A program made the translations under genes and the position numbers. From the NCBI RefSeq assembly GCF_008124715.1, contig NZ_VNHO01000015.1, positions 1 through 54,630 on the forward strand: 54,630 nucleotides of DNA. Direction: 5' to 3'. This document shows, one piece after another, positions 25,476-32,455 of this stretch. The notes beneath the pieces are model-generated. The model searched no databases. It was not told the DNA's origin and saw only the letters and a list, made by a program, of their open reading frames with translations. Source of the stretch: Thermosediminibacter litoriperuensis. GTDB lineage: Bacteria; Bacillota; Thermosediminibacteria; Thermosediminibacterales; Thermosediminibacteraceae. Position 1 is the first letter of the stretch, and each line of letters starts with the position of its first letter.

Positions 25476-26206
25476 AGATTTTGGGAATAGATACATCTTC
25501 GGCGGTGGCAACAGCAGCGCTGCTCCATGAGGACAGGTTGGCGGCCGAATTCGTCCTGAACAACCGGCATCCTCACCTGGAAAAACTTATCTCTATGATA
25601 GACCGGCTGCTTACCGATTCCGGCACAGAACTGAAGGAGCTGGATGCCGTAGCGGTGGCCGTCGGGCCCGGGTCCTTTACAGGTATCAGGATAGGAATGG
25701 CCTGTGCCCAGGGGCTTTCTCACGTTTACGGTATACCTCTCGTGGGGGTCAATACCCTGGATGCCCTGGCATACAACTTAATGCATTGCGGCGACCTCAT
25801 ATGCCCCGCCGTCGACGCCCAGAGGGGAGAAGTTTATACCTGCCTCTACCGCTGGGAAGAAGGGGAGCTGAAGCGCCTCGGGAATTATGAAGTAGTTAAG
25901 GCGGAAAAACTTGCCGAGCGCCTGCTCAAACTGGACGAAAAAACCATACTGCTAGGGGACGGTGCGGGCCTGGTGACTGCAGCGCTGTCTGAAGGTCTAC
26001 CGGCCAGGGGGAGAATCAACGTTGCCCACCGGGTATTTGCCATGCCCAGGGCTTCTTCGGTGGCGGCGGCGGGATTAAAGGATTTTCTAAACGGCAAGAC
26101 CTGGAACTGTTTTTCCATCAGGCCCTTTTACATGAGAAAATCGCATGCGGAGGAAAAATGGGAGGAAAGATATGGAAAGGGCGGAACGGGAAAAGGTAAC
26201 CATTGA
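25472..26206 (+). CDS. tsaB: tRNA t6A biosynthesis protein TsaB
   Basis: A 244-aa ASKHA-fold scaffold partner of TsaD. The first phosphate loop ILGIDTSSAVATAAL and the family signature AVAVGPGSFTGIRIGMACAQGL are clear, with PAVDAQRGEVYTCLY further on. It starts in the stop codon of tsaE and overlaps the rimI reading frame at its 3' end. Confidence 0.94.
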   Translation: MKILGIDTSSAVATAALLHEDRLAAEFVLNNRHPHLEKLISMIDRLLTDSGTELKELDAVAVAVGPGSFTGIRIGMACAQGLSHVYGIPLVGVNTLDALAYNLMHCGDLICPAVDAQRGEVYTCLYRWEEGELKRLGNYEVVKAEKLAERLLKLDEKTILLGDGAGLVTAALSEGLPARGRINVAHRVFAMPRASSVAAAGLKDFLNGKTWNCFSIRPFYMRKSHAEEKWEERYGKGGTGKGNH

Positions 26207-26642
26207 TCTTATGAGGCTGGAAGACCTGGATCAGGTGATAGAGATAGAAAAGTTAAGCTTTACCAACCCCTGGTCCAGAAACGCCTTTGCCTCGGAGCTG
26301 ACGGACAACCATTTCTCCACCTACATAGTGGCCAAAGTTAACAGCACAATAGTGGGTTATGCCGGGATGTGGCTGATTGTGGACGAAGCCCACGTAACCA
26401 ATGTGGCGGTCCTGCCCGAGTACCGGGGAAGGGGGATAGGGGAGCTCCTGATGAGGTCTCTCATGGACATTGCCTGGAGAAACGGCGCCCGTAGAATGAC
26501 CCTTGAAGTAAGAAAGAGCAACTACGTTGCCCAGAACCTTTATTCAAAGCTGGGGTTTGAGCCCATGGGCATAAGGCGCGGCTATTATACCGACAACCGG
26601 GAAGATGCGGTCATCATGTGGACAGATTTGATTGAAAAGTAA
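26172..26642 (+). CDS. rimI: Ribosomal-protein-alanine N-acetyltransferase RimI
   Basis: A 156-aa GNAT acetyltransferase that acetylates the alpha-amino group of ribosomal protein S18. The acetyl-CoA loop VLPEYRGRGIGELLM is intact; VTNVAV before it and EVRKSNYVAQNLYSKLGF after it are typical of RimI. The ATG at 26172 follows GGAGGAAAG and is better than the upstream ATG at 26145. The tsaE-tsaB-rimI order is common in Firmicutes. Confidence 0.92.
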   Translation: MERAEREKVTIDLMRLEDLDQVIEIEKLSFTNPWSRNAFASELTDNHFSTYIVAKVNSTIVGYAGMWLIVDEAHVTNVAVLPEYRGRGIGELLMRSLMDIAWRNGARRMTLEVRKSNYVAQNLYSKLGFEPMGIRRGYYTDNREDAVIMWTDLIEK

Positions 26643-26645
26643 GTT

Positions 26646-26741
26646 TTATCCACATATCCACAGAGTTATCCACAGACAAAAATTAAAAAACCGCCCCTTG
26701 TACCCAACTTATCCACAATATCCCCAGATTCATTTTCCACA
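26646..26741 (+). promoter_or_regulatory. Cluster of DnaA boxes between rimI and tsaD
   Basis: Three perfect TTATCCACA sites (26646-26654, 26666-26674, 26709-26717) and two with one mismatch (ATATCCACA at 26654, TTTTCCACA at 26733) lie within 96 bases, all in the same direction. They are in the gap between convergent genes. This is a DnaA-binding cluster by sequence; whether it titrates DnaA or does something else is unknown. No dnaA, dnaN or unwinding region is near, so it is probably not the main origin. Confidence 0.75.
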
Positions 26742-26746
26742 GCTCA

Positions 26747-27760
26747 TTAAAAGAGCCTCAGGTTTGCATAGGCGTCAAGACCCAGATCTGAGGAAAACCC
26801 CTGCTTGTACCTGTAGTAACCCGCGCACGCTATCATAGCGGCGTTGTCGGTGCAGAGTTTGACCGGTGGGAAGCGGACTTCCAGATCCCCGCCAGCCCTA
26901 TTCAGCAGTTCCTCTCTAAGGCGGCTGTTGGCCGCGACTCCTCCCGCCAGCGCTATAACCTTCGAATTAACTCGCCTTGCCGCTTCCAGGGTGTTTTCCG
27001 CCAGGGCAGTTACCACCGCTTTCTGGAAACTGGCTGCTACGTCTTCTACTTTCACCGGAATCCCCTTCTGCCTGCTGTTGTTGAGGAAGTTCAGCACCGC
27101 CGACTTGAGCCCGCTGAAGCTGAAGTCCAGGTCCCCGTCCTTTATGCGGGCCACCGGAAATGCGATGGCGTTCTCGTCACCGGATCGTGCGATTTTATCG
27201 ATCAGCGGTCCGCCGGGATAACCCAGGCCTAGAGCCCGGGCTATTTTGTCGAAGGCTTCGCCCGCAGCATCGTCCAGTGTTCTACCCAGCACCTCGTATA
27301 CCCCGTGATCCCGCATGTGTATAAGGTGCGTATGTCCTCCCGAAACCACCAGGCAAATGAAGGGAGGTTCAAAATCGTTTTCAAGGAAGTTGGCGTATAT
27401 GTGCCCCTCTATATGGTTAACACCTATGAGGGGTTTTTTTATTGCGTAGGCCACGGCTTTTGCGTAGGACACCCCCACCAGTAGGGCTCCTATGAGGCCC
27501 GGACCGTTGGTAACGGCCACCAGGTCTACGTCTTTAAACCCTACGCCGGCTTCCAGCAGGGCTTTTTCGACAACGGCGCAGATCGACTCCAGGTGCTTTC
27601 TTGAAGCGATCTCGGGCACGACGCCGCCGAATCTCTCATGCCATTCAGTTTGCGAGAGTATGATATTGGAGAGGATATTCCTGCCGTCAGCTACTACAGC
27701 CGCCGAGGTCTCGTCGCAGGAGGTCTCTATGCCCAGGGTAATGAATGTGCCGTCTTTCAA
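26747..27760 (-). CDS. tsaD: tRNA N6-adenosine threonylcarbamoyltransferase TsaD
   Basis: A 337-aa ASKHA-fold metal enzyme that transfers threonylcarbamoyl to A37 of tRNA. The metal-binding HIEGH motif ([12 protein letters not shown]) is present, as are [13 protein letters not shown] at the N terminus, [23 protein letters not shown] and [13 protein letters not shown]. It starts at TTG 27760 with AGGAGAG upstream. It is convergent with tsaE-tsaB-rimI, so all the t6A partners except TsaC are in the window. Confidence 0.95.
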   Translation of the reverse strand: MKDGTFITLGIETSCDETSAAVVADGRNILSNIILSQTEWHERFGGVVPEIASRKHLESICAVVEKALLEAGVGFKDVDLVAVTNGPGLIGALLVGVSYAKAVAYAIKKPLIGVNHIEGHIYANFLENDFEPPFICLVVSGGHTHLIHMRDHGVYEVLGRTLDDAAGEAFDKIARALGLGYPGGPLIDKIARSGDENAIAFPVARIKDGDLDFSFSGLKSAVLNFLNNSRQKGIPVKVEDVAASFQKAVVTALAENTLEAARRVNSKVIALAGGVAANSRLREELLNRAGGDLEVRFPPVKLCTDNAAMIACAGYYRYKQGFSSDLGLDAYANLRLF

Positions 27761-28034
27761 TTCTGCACTCTCCTTTCTATATCAATGTTAGCACACCGGA
27801 GCGACGGGTGCAATTTGTGAAAGTGCAGACGAATAAATCAAATATTTAAAAATTATACTGTATTCGGAGGATTTTAACAAAGAGCATCGAATATTTATAT
27901 TTGAAAATTTTGTTTTTGAGGAGGTGGTCTGCTACCTGCCGGCGATGGGCAAGAACCGCGTAACACCTGGGCGAGTTGAAGCGGGACATACTTAAGAGAA
28001 AGAATGGATAATTTGATGGCAAGGGGAGGATATG

Positions 28035-28340
28035 ATGCGGATCGAAGAGCACCCAATTCTGACCTTTGATAGGGGCAGAGAAGTAGAATTCACTTTCAAC
28101 GGCAGGAAGATGAAGGGTTACGAAGGAGAGCCTATAGCCGCAGCCTTACACGCCAACGGCGTGCGAGTGTTGAGCTACAGCAAGAAACTCCACAGGCCCC
28201 GGGGATTTTACTGCGCCATAGGCAACTGTTCCTCCTGTCTCATGACCGTAAACGGGGAACCTAATGTCAGGGTGTGCACCGAAAAACTCCGGGAGGGCAT
28301 GGTAATTGAAACACAGCAGGGCAGGGGGGATCTCAAGTGA
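28035..28340 (+). CDS. Small 2Fe-2S subunit, HcnA/sarcosine-oxidase-alpha-N-type
   Basis: A 101-aa ferredoxin-like protein. The cysteine pattern GFYCAIGNCSSCLMTVNG with a fourth Cys at VRVC is the 2Fe-2S site of HcnA and of the N terminus of dye-linked proline or opine dehydrogenases; ALHANGVRVLSYS is typical of that group. ATG 28035 has GGGGAGG five bases upstream, and ATG 28032 is possible. It overlaps the next gene by four bases. It is the first of five coupled genes encoding a membrane-free dehydrogenase complex. Confidence 0.85.
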   Translation: MRIEEHPILTFDRGREVEFTFNGRKMKGYEGEPIAAALHANGVRVLSYSKKLHRPRGFYCAIGNCSSCLMTVNGEPNVRVCTEKLREGMVIETQQGRGDLK

Positions 28341-29428
28341 AGCACGCGGAAATAGCAGTTATAGGCGGCGGGCCGGCTGGCCTGATGGCGGCGCTGGCGG
28401 CGGCGGAAATGGGGGCGAAGGTTACCCTTGTAGACAGGAATTCCAGGCTGGGCGGCCAGCTCGTAAAGCAGACCCACAAGTTTTTCGGCTCTGAGAAGGA
28501 ATACGCCTCCATCAGGGGTATTGACATAGGTAGGATACTCGCAACTGAAGTGCATAAAAACCCGAATATAGAGACGATGCTGAATTCCACTGTTGTCGCA
28601 TACTATCCCGATGACGGCGTGCTCGGGATAGAGGTGGAAGAGAAAAAGTGGGTCAAGATGAAGGCCGAAAGGATTGTGGTGGCCACGGGAGCGTCGGAAA
28701 AATACCTGCTCTTTGAAAACAACGATCTTCCCGGCATTTACGGAGCCGGCGCCGTTCAGACCCTCATGAACGAGCACGGGGTTGTGCCGGGGAAAAACGT
28801 GCTTATGGTCGGGGCCGGCAACATAGGACTGATTGTCAGTTATCAGTTAATGCAGGCCGGGGTGAACGTCAAGGCCATCATCGATGCCGCTCCTTCCATA
28901 GGCGGATACTGGGTGCACGCGTCAAAGGTGGCAAGGCTCGGGGTGCCCATACTCACCTCGTATACGGTGAAGGCAGCCTATCCCAATGAAATGACCGGAG
29001 CCCTGGAAAGAGCCGTCATATGGAGGGTGGATGACAGGTGGCAGCCTGTACCCGGTACAGAAAAGGTATTTAACGTAGATGTTATGTGCATAGCAGTGGG
29101 CTTGTCGCCGCTGGCCGAGCTTTTGTGGCAGGCCGGGTGTAAGATGATGTACGTCCCGGAACTGGGCGGGCACGTACCCGTAAGGAATGATAATATGGAG
29201 ACAACCGTTTCCGGGATTTACGTAGCCGGCGATGTGGCCGGAGTTGAAGAGGCCAGCAGCGCTATGATGGAAGGAAGGCTGGCGGGCCTTTCGGCGGCCA
29301 AGAGCCTGGGCTATGATGACGGAACCTACGAGGAGAAAAAAGCCGAGGCATTGAAAGAACTCGAAAATCTGCGTTCTGGGCCTGTGGGCGGAAAAATCCG
29401 CAAAGGCCTGGCACAATTAGCGTCGTGA
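28337..29428 (+). CDS. FAD/NAD(P)-binding dehydrogenase subunit, HcnB-like
   Basis: A 363-aa flavoprotein. The N-terminal Rossmann motif IAVIGGGPAGLMAALAAAEMG binds FAD, and a second nucleotide fold, VLMVGAGNIGLIVSYQLMQAG, lies near residue 160. The C-terminal GIYVAGDVAGVEEASSAMMEG is the FAD-closing segment. Family members pass electrons between a substrate-oxidising DAO-type subunit and iron-sulfur subunits. The GTG start overlaps the preceding stop codon. Confidence 0.87.
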   Translation: MKHAEIAVIGGGPAGLMAALAAAEMGAKVTLVDRNSRLGGQLVKQTHKFFGSEKEYASIRGIDIGRILATEVHKNPNIETMLNSTVVAYYPDDGVLGIEVEEKKWVKMKAERIVVATGASEKYLLFENNDLPGIYGAGAVQTLMNEHGVVPGKNVLMVGAGNIGLIVSYQLMQAGVNVKAIIDAAPSIGGYWVHASKVARLGVPILTSYTVKAAYPNEMTGALERAVIWRVDDRWQPVPGTEKVFNVDVMCIAVGLSPLAELLWQAGCKMMYVPELGGHVPVRNDNMETTVSGIYVAGDVAGVEEASSAMMEGRLAGLSAAKSLGYDDGTYEEKKAEALKELENLRSGPVGGKIRKGLAQLAS

Positions 29429-29443
29429 GGGAGGTGGCTAAGT

Positions 29444-29941
29444 ATGCTCGCTACCAACGGTATTCCGACAGCGGAGGAACTGGCTCCCAGGATTCCGCCG
29501 GCCGAAAGACTTAAAAAGGGACCGGTAGCTATTATAGAGTGTTTCCAGAAAATCCCTTGTAACCCCTGCTCTACCGCGTGCAAAACCGGTGCGATAGAGA
29601 AGTTCGAAGACATAAATGACCTTCCCTCCGTCGATCTTGAAAAATGCACCGGTTGTGGTCTTTGCATAAGCAAGTGCCCGGGCCTGGCGATATTCGTCGT
29701 CGATGAGACTTATTCGGAGATGGAAGCAGCCGTATCGCTACCCTTCGAGTTTCTGCCGCTTCCCGCCGAGGGCGAAGAAGTAGACGTGCTGGACAGGAGC
29801 GGAAAGACGGTGGGAAGGGGTAAGGTTATCAGGGTGAGGAACGGTAAATACGAGGACAGAACCCCGGTCGTCACGGTTGCCGTTCCCAAAGAGCTTTCCA
29901 TGGTAGTGAGGAATATAAGGGTCGGAGGGGATAGGAGATGA
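29444..29941 (+). CDS. 4Fe-4S ferredoxin-type subunit
   Basis: A 165-aa iron-sulfur protein. The Cys set CTGCGLCISKCPG (about residues 69-81) is a clear 4Fe-4S motif, and an earlier set, CNPCSTAC near residue 38, may hold a second cluster. The C-terminal third (LPLPAEGEEVDVLDRSG) is not a standard ferredoxin and resembles a small beta domain. GGGAGGTGG lies just upstream of its ATG. It belongs to the same operon as the flavoproteins on both sides. Confidence 0.85.
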   Translation: MLATNGIPTAEELAPRIPPAERLKKGPVAIIECFQKIPCNPCSTACKTGAIEKFEDINDLPSVDLEKCTGCGLCISKCPGLAIFVVDETYSEMEAAVSLPFEFLPLPAEGEEVDVLDRSGKTVGRGKVIRVRNGKYEDRTPVVTVAVPKELSMVVRNIRVGGDRR

Positions 29942-30222
29942 AGAGCAAGACCGTAATTTGCCGGTGCGAGGATGTGACCCTCGAGGAAATTGAGGAGTTG
30001 ATGGAAAAGGGATATACCTCGATGGATGAGATAAAGCGCATCACCCGTTGCGGCATGGGCCAGTGCCAAGGCCGCACCTGCAGGACACTGCTTTTGGCCG
30101 AACTGGCAAAGGCTGTGAAAACCCATCCGGCCGAAATCAAGATAACCACGTTCCGGCCCCCTGCCAAAAACATCAAGATGTCGGTGATACTGGGAGGTAT
30201 TGATAATGAACAGAACGGCTGA
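29938..30222 (+). CDS. BFD-like 2Fe-2S subunit
   Basis: A 94-aa protein with the bacterioferritin-associated-ferredoxin-like Cys pattern: VICRCEDVTLEEI at the N terminus and RCGMGQCQGRTC near residue 45. This domain occurs in NirB, sarcosine oxidase alpha and dye-linked proline dehydrogenases. It overlaps the preceding gene by four bases, and its end overlaps the start of the DAO-type gene. Confidence 0.88.
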   Translation: MKSKTVICRCEDVTLEEIEELMEKGYTSMDEIKRITRCGMGQCQGRTCRTLLLAELAKAVKTHPAEIKITTFRPPAKNIKMSVILGGIDNEQNG

Positions 30223-31351
30223 AATCGTAATAATCGGCGGGGGTATTTCGGGGCTTGCTACGGCGTATAACCTGGCGGCTATGGGTATGAAGGACGTGGT
30301 GGTTCTCGAAAAGAGTTATCTCATGAGCGGTTCCACCGGCCGCTGCGGCGCGGGTGTCAGGCAGCAGTGGGGGACCGAAATGAACTGCCTGCTGGCCAAA
30401 GCTTCCTGCGAGATATTCGAAAATCTAAACGAGATTCTGGACTACGAAGGGGATATCGAGTTCAAGCAGGGCGGCTACCTGCTCATGGCCGTCACCGAAA
30501 AAGAAGTCGAACAGTTCAAGAAGAACGTAGCCCTTCAGAACAGCCTGGGCATAAAATCGGTGCTTCTAAGCCCGGAAGAAGCGTTGGAAATAGTGCCGGA
30601 CCTCAACATAGAAGGTATACTGGCGTGCGCCTTTCACCATAAGGACGGTCACGCAAACCCGTTCCATACCATGATAGCTTATGCGGAAGCTGCCAAAAGG
30701 CTCGGCGTAAAGATTTATACCTATACCGAAGTTACGGGCATTATGGTCGAAGGCGGCAGGATTAGGGGAGTGAAAACCAACAGGGGAGATATATTTACCG
30801 GCAGGGTGCTCATCGCTGCCGGCGCCTGGTCCAGAGAAGTCGGCGCGATGGCCGGCGTAGACATACCCGTCAGGCCGGAGCGCCACCAGATACTAGTGAC
30901 AGAGCCGGTGAACCACCGGCTGGGTCCCATGATAATGTCCTTTGCAGGCAATATATACTGTCAGCAGGAGCCGGGCGGTGAATTCATAATGGGTTACGGT
31001 CCGGCCGAGCACGAAACATACAGCATAACCTCCTCCTGGGATTTTCTGGAGGTTATGTGCCGGAAGGCGGTGCGCTTCCTGCCCTATCTCAGGAACATCA
31101 GGATTGTGCGCCAGTGGTCGGGCCTGTATGAAATCTCCCCCGACGCCCAGCCCATCCTGGGAAGGGTGGAACAGGTGGAGGGACTTTATGTTGCCACCGG
31201 TTTTTCCGGCCACGGATTTATGTTCGGCCCCATCACCGGTGTGCTCATGGCTCAATGTATCCTGGGCCTTCCCACGACGATACCCATCGACAAACTGGAC
31301 CTGGCGAGGTTCGAGAGAGGAGAGCTTATCTTCGAACCGTCTGTCGTATGA
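30206..31351 (+). CDS. DAO-family FAD-dependent oxidoreductase (catalytic dehydrogenase subunit)
   Basis: A 381-aa amino-acid oxidase-like flavoprotein that probably carries the substrate site. Residues 5-35 hold IVIIGGGISGLATAYNLAAMG (FAD Rossmann), then STGRCGAGVRQQWGTEMN. The C-terminal end has GLYVATGFSGHGFMFGPITG, the HGF/GP signature of sarcosine, proline and glycine oxidases. ATG 30206 has GGGAGGT seven bases upstream. The likely substrate is a secondary amine such as proline, sarcosine or an opine, but the sequence does not decide it. Confidence 0.88.
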   Translation: MNRTAEIVIIGGGISGLATAYNLAAMGMKDVVVLEKSYLMSGSTGRCGAGVRQQWGTEMNCLLAKASCEIFENLNEILDYEGDIEFKQGGYLLMAVTEKEVEQFKKNVALQNSLGIKSVLLSPEEALEIVPDLNIEGILACAFHHKDGHANPFHTMIAYAEAAKRLGVKIYTYTEVTGIMVEGGRIRGVKTNRGDIFTGRVLIAAGAWSREVGAMAGVDIPVRPERHQILVTEPVNHRLGPMIMSFAGNIYCQQEPGGEFIMGYGPAEHETYSITSSWDFLEVMCRKAVRFLPYLRNIRIVRQWSGLYEISPDAQPILGRVEQVEGLYVATGFSGHGFMFGPITGVLMAQCILGLPTTIPIDKLDLARFERGELIFEPSVV

Positions 31352-31385
31352 GGGGTGTTTTCACCCCTTATTTTTTTATATTTTT
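31351..31385 (+). terminator. Terminator of the dehydrogenase operon
   Basis: AGGGGTG (31351-31357), loop TTTT, CACCCCT (31362-31368), followed by TATTTTTTTATATTTTTT. Confidence 0.85.
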
Positions 31386-31441
31386 TATTAAAAGAGGGAA
31401 AATAACAAGACGGGAAGAAATAAAATTTTATGGTGATAGTC

Positions 31442-31981
31442 ATGAACTCCCTTTTATCGGAGCTATACGAGGTGGTACTAGACTACGGTTACGTCGCCAT
31501 CTTTGCTATACTGGCCTTCGAAGGCACGGGCATGCCCGCACCGGTCCAGGTGGTATTCCTGGCGGCGGCCTTCCTCATAAAAAAGGGTAAAATTTCTTTC
31601 TGGACGGCGGTGCTCACCATGGCTCTGGGCAACCTGCTGGGAAACGTGCTCGCGTATTATGCCGGCCGTATCAAGGGGAAACCCTTTTTCGACAGGTACG
31701 GGGAAAAAATCAAGCTATGGCGGGAAGGTTTTGACCGGATAAAGGAGTGGTACAGCCGCTACGGCGGCCTGGTGATCGTGGGCAGCCGCCTTATAGGCAT
31801 TCCGCGTACACCGGCCGTCTGGGCTTCGGGGATCATCGGGATCGATTTCAGGGTCTATGTAATTTATAGTTTTCTGGCAGATTTTATATGGGCATCCTTT
31901 TACACCTTCTTAATGTATAAAGGCCTGGCGCTGCTCCACCTGATCGGGCGGTTTATAATAAAAAGTAAGAGCCCGCAATGA
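31442..31981 (+). CDS. DedA/SNARE-associated family membrane protein
   Basis: A 179-aa inner-membrane protein of the DedA/VTT superfamily, whose members are thought to move lipids (undecaprenyl phosphate or phosphatidylethanolamine flipping). Key features are FEGTGMPAPVQVVFLAAAFLI, the GNLLGNVLAYYAGR motif, and the GSRLIGIPRTPAVWASGI conserved arginine loop, with a hydrophobic C-terminal helix. An ATG at 31430 also exists, but ATG 31442 has GGTGAT four bases upstream. Its last bases overlap the 3' arm of the closing helix of the minus-strand structured RNA. Confidence 0.88.
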   Translation: MNSLLSELYEVVLDYGYVAIFAILAFEGTGMPAPVQVVFLAAAFLIKKGKISFWTAVLTMALGNLLGNVLAYYAGRIKGKPFFDRYGEKIKLWREGFDRIKEWYSRYGGLVIVGSRLIGIPRTPAVWASGIIGIDFRVYVIYSFLADFIWASFYTFLMYKGLALLHLIGRFIIKSKSPQ

Positions 31982-32377
31982 CCTACGCTGCAGCTATCAG
32001 GGATCTCTACACAGCCCGCTGCAACCTTTCGGCTGCATGGGACCATCACAAAACCCCTGATAACCTCCGCTCGACTGCCATGAGTTCCTCAGAAGCCTGC
32101 AGCAATCTCTCGACTGCTGCAGACCTCCAGTTAAACCTTGTAAAAAAAGGTCCTAACCTGCGGAACCCATGACAATCTTAGCTCGAATGTTATACATCTC
32201 TTTTGACCCCAGAGTGACCCAAAAGGCCACTCTGAAGCCTTACAAGACGCATAACACTCTGCCCGCCGGCCGGTACCGAGCCTTTACCCGGTACCGACCT
32301 TTGGCCGACTACCGCAGAACCCCGTAAAGGGATCCTGCAGCAGTCTTGGCTCGGCCATTGCGAACCCCTACGTTTTT
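31965..32377 (-). ncRNA. Strongly structured RNA of about 400 nt, family not recognised
   Basis: The minus strand folds into an ordered set of helices. A 13-bp closing helix joins 32353-32365 to 31971-31983. Inside are a 17-bp hairpin (32307-32345), GGTACCGGG/CTCGGTACC (32272-32295), a 13-bp helix (32244-32256 with 32188-32202) enclosing a 10-bp hairpin (32210-32234), an 11-bp GAGA-loop hairpin (32097-32122), a GAAA-loop hairpin (32021-32036), and ATCAGGG/CCCTGAT (32055-32061 with 31996-32002). Many pairs are G-U only when read on the minus strand; on the plus strand they become A-C mismatches, so the minus strand is transcribed. The 3' end runs into CTTTTTATTAT. RNase P and tmRNA hallmarks are absent. 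It lies upstream of and divergent from the 32456 gene. Confidence 0.75.
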
Positions 32378-32378
32378 A

Positions 32379-32406
32379 TTGTACTCCTAAGATGAATTTA
32401 TATACT
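32379..32406 (+). promoter_or_regulatory. Promoter of the PEP/pyruvate-binding-domain gene
   Basis: TTGTAC (32379-32384) and TATACT (32401-32406) have a 16-base spacing. The site is divergent from the 5' end of the structured RNA. Confidence 0.45.
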
Positions 32407-32455
32407 TACTAAAATTTTTTTTTATGAAATAATTATAAAGCAGGAGGCGGTAAAA

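Noticed and set aside
26646-26741. DnaA-box cluster as the replication origin
   Set aside because: No dnaA, dnaN, rpmH or gyrase genes nearby, and no AT-rich unwinding element next to the boxes.
27924-27995. 23-residue frame VVCYLPAMGKNRVTPG and so on upstream of the dehydrogenase operon
   Set aside because: The GTG overlaps the GAGGAGG site so translation spacing fails, and I recognise no family. It might be a gene fragment.
31978-32172. 64-residue frame after dedA
   Set aside because: It lies wholly in the structured RNA region on the opposite strand, lacks a ribosome site, and its codons reflect hairpin arms.
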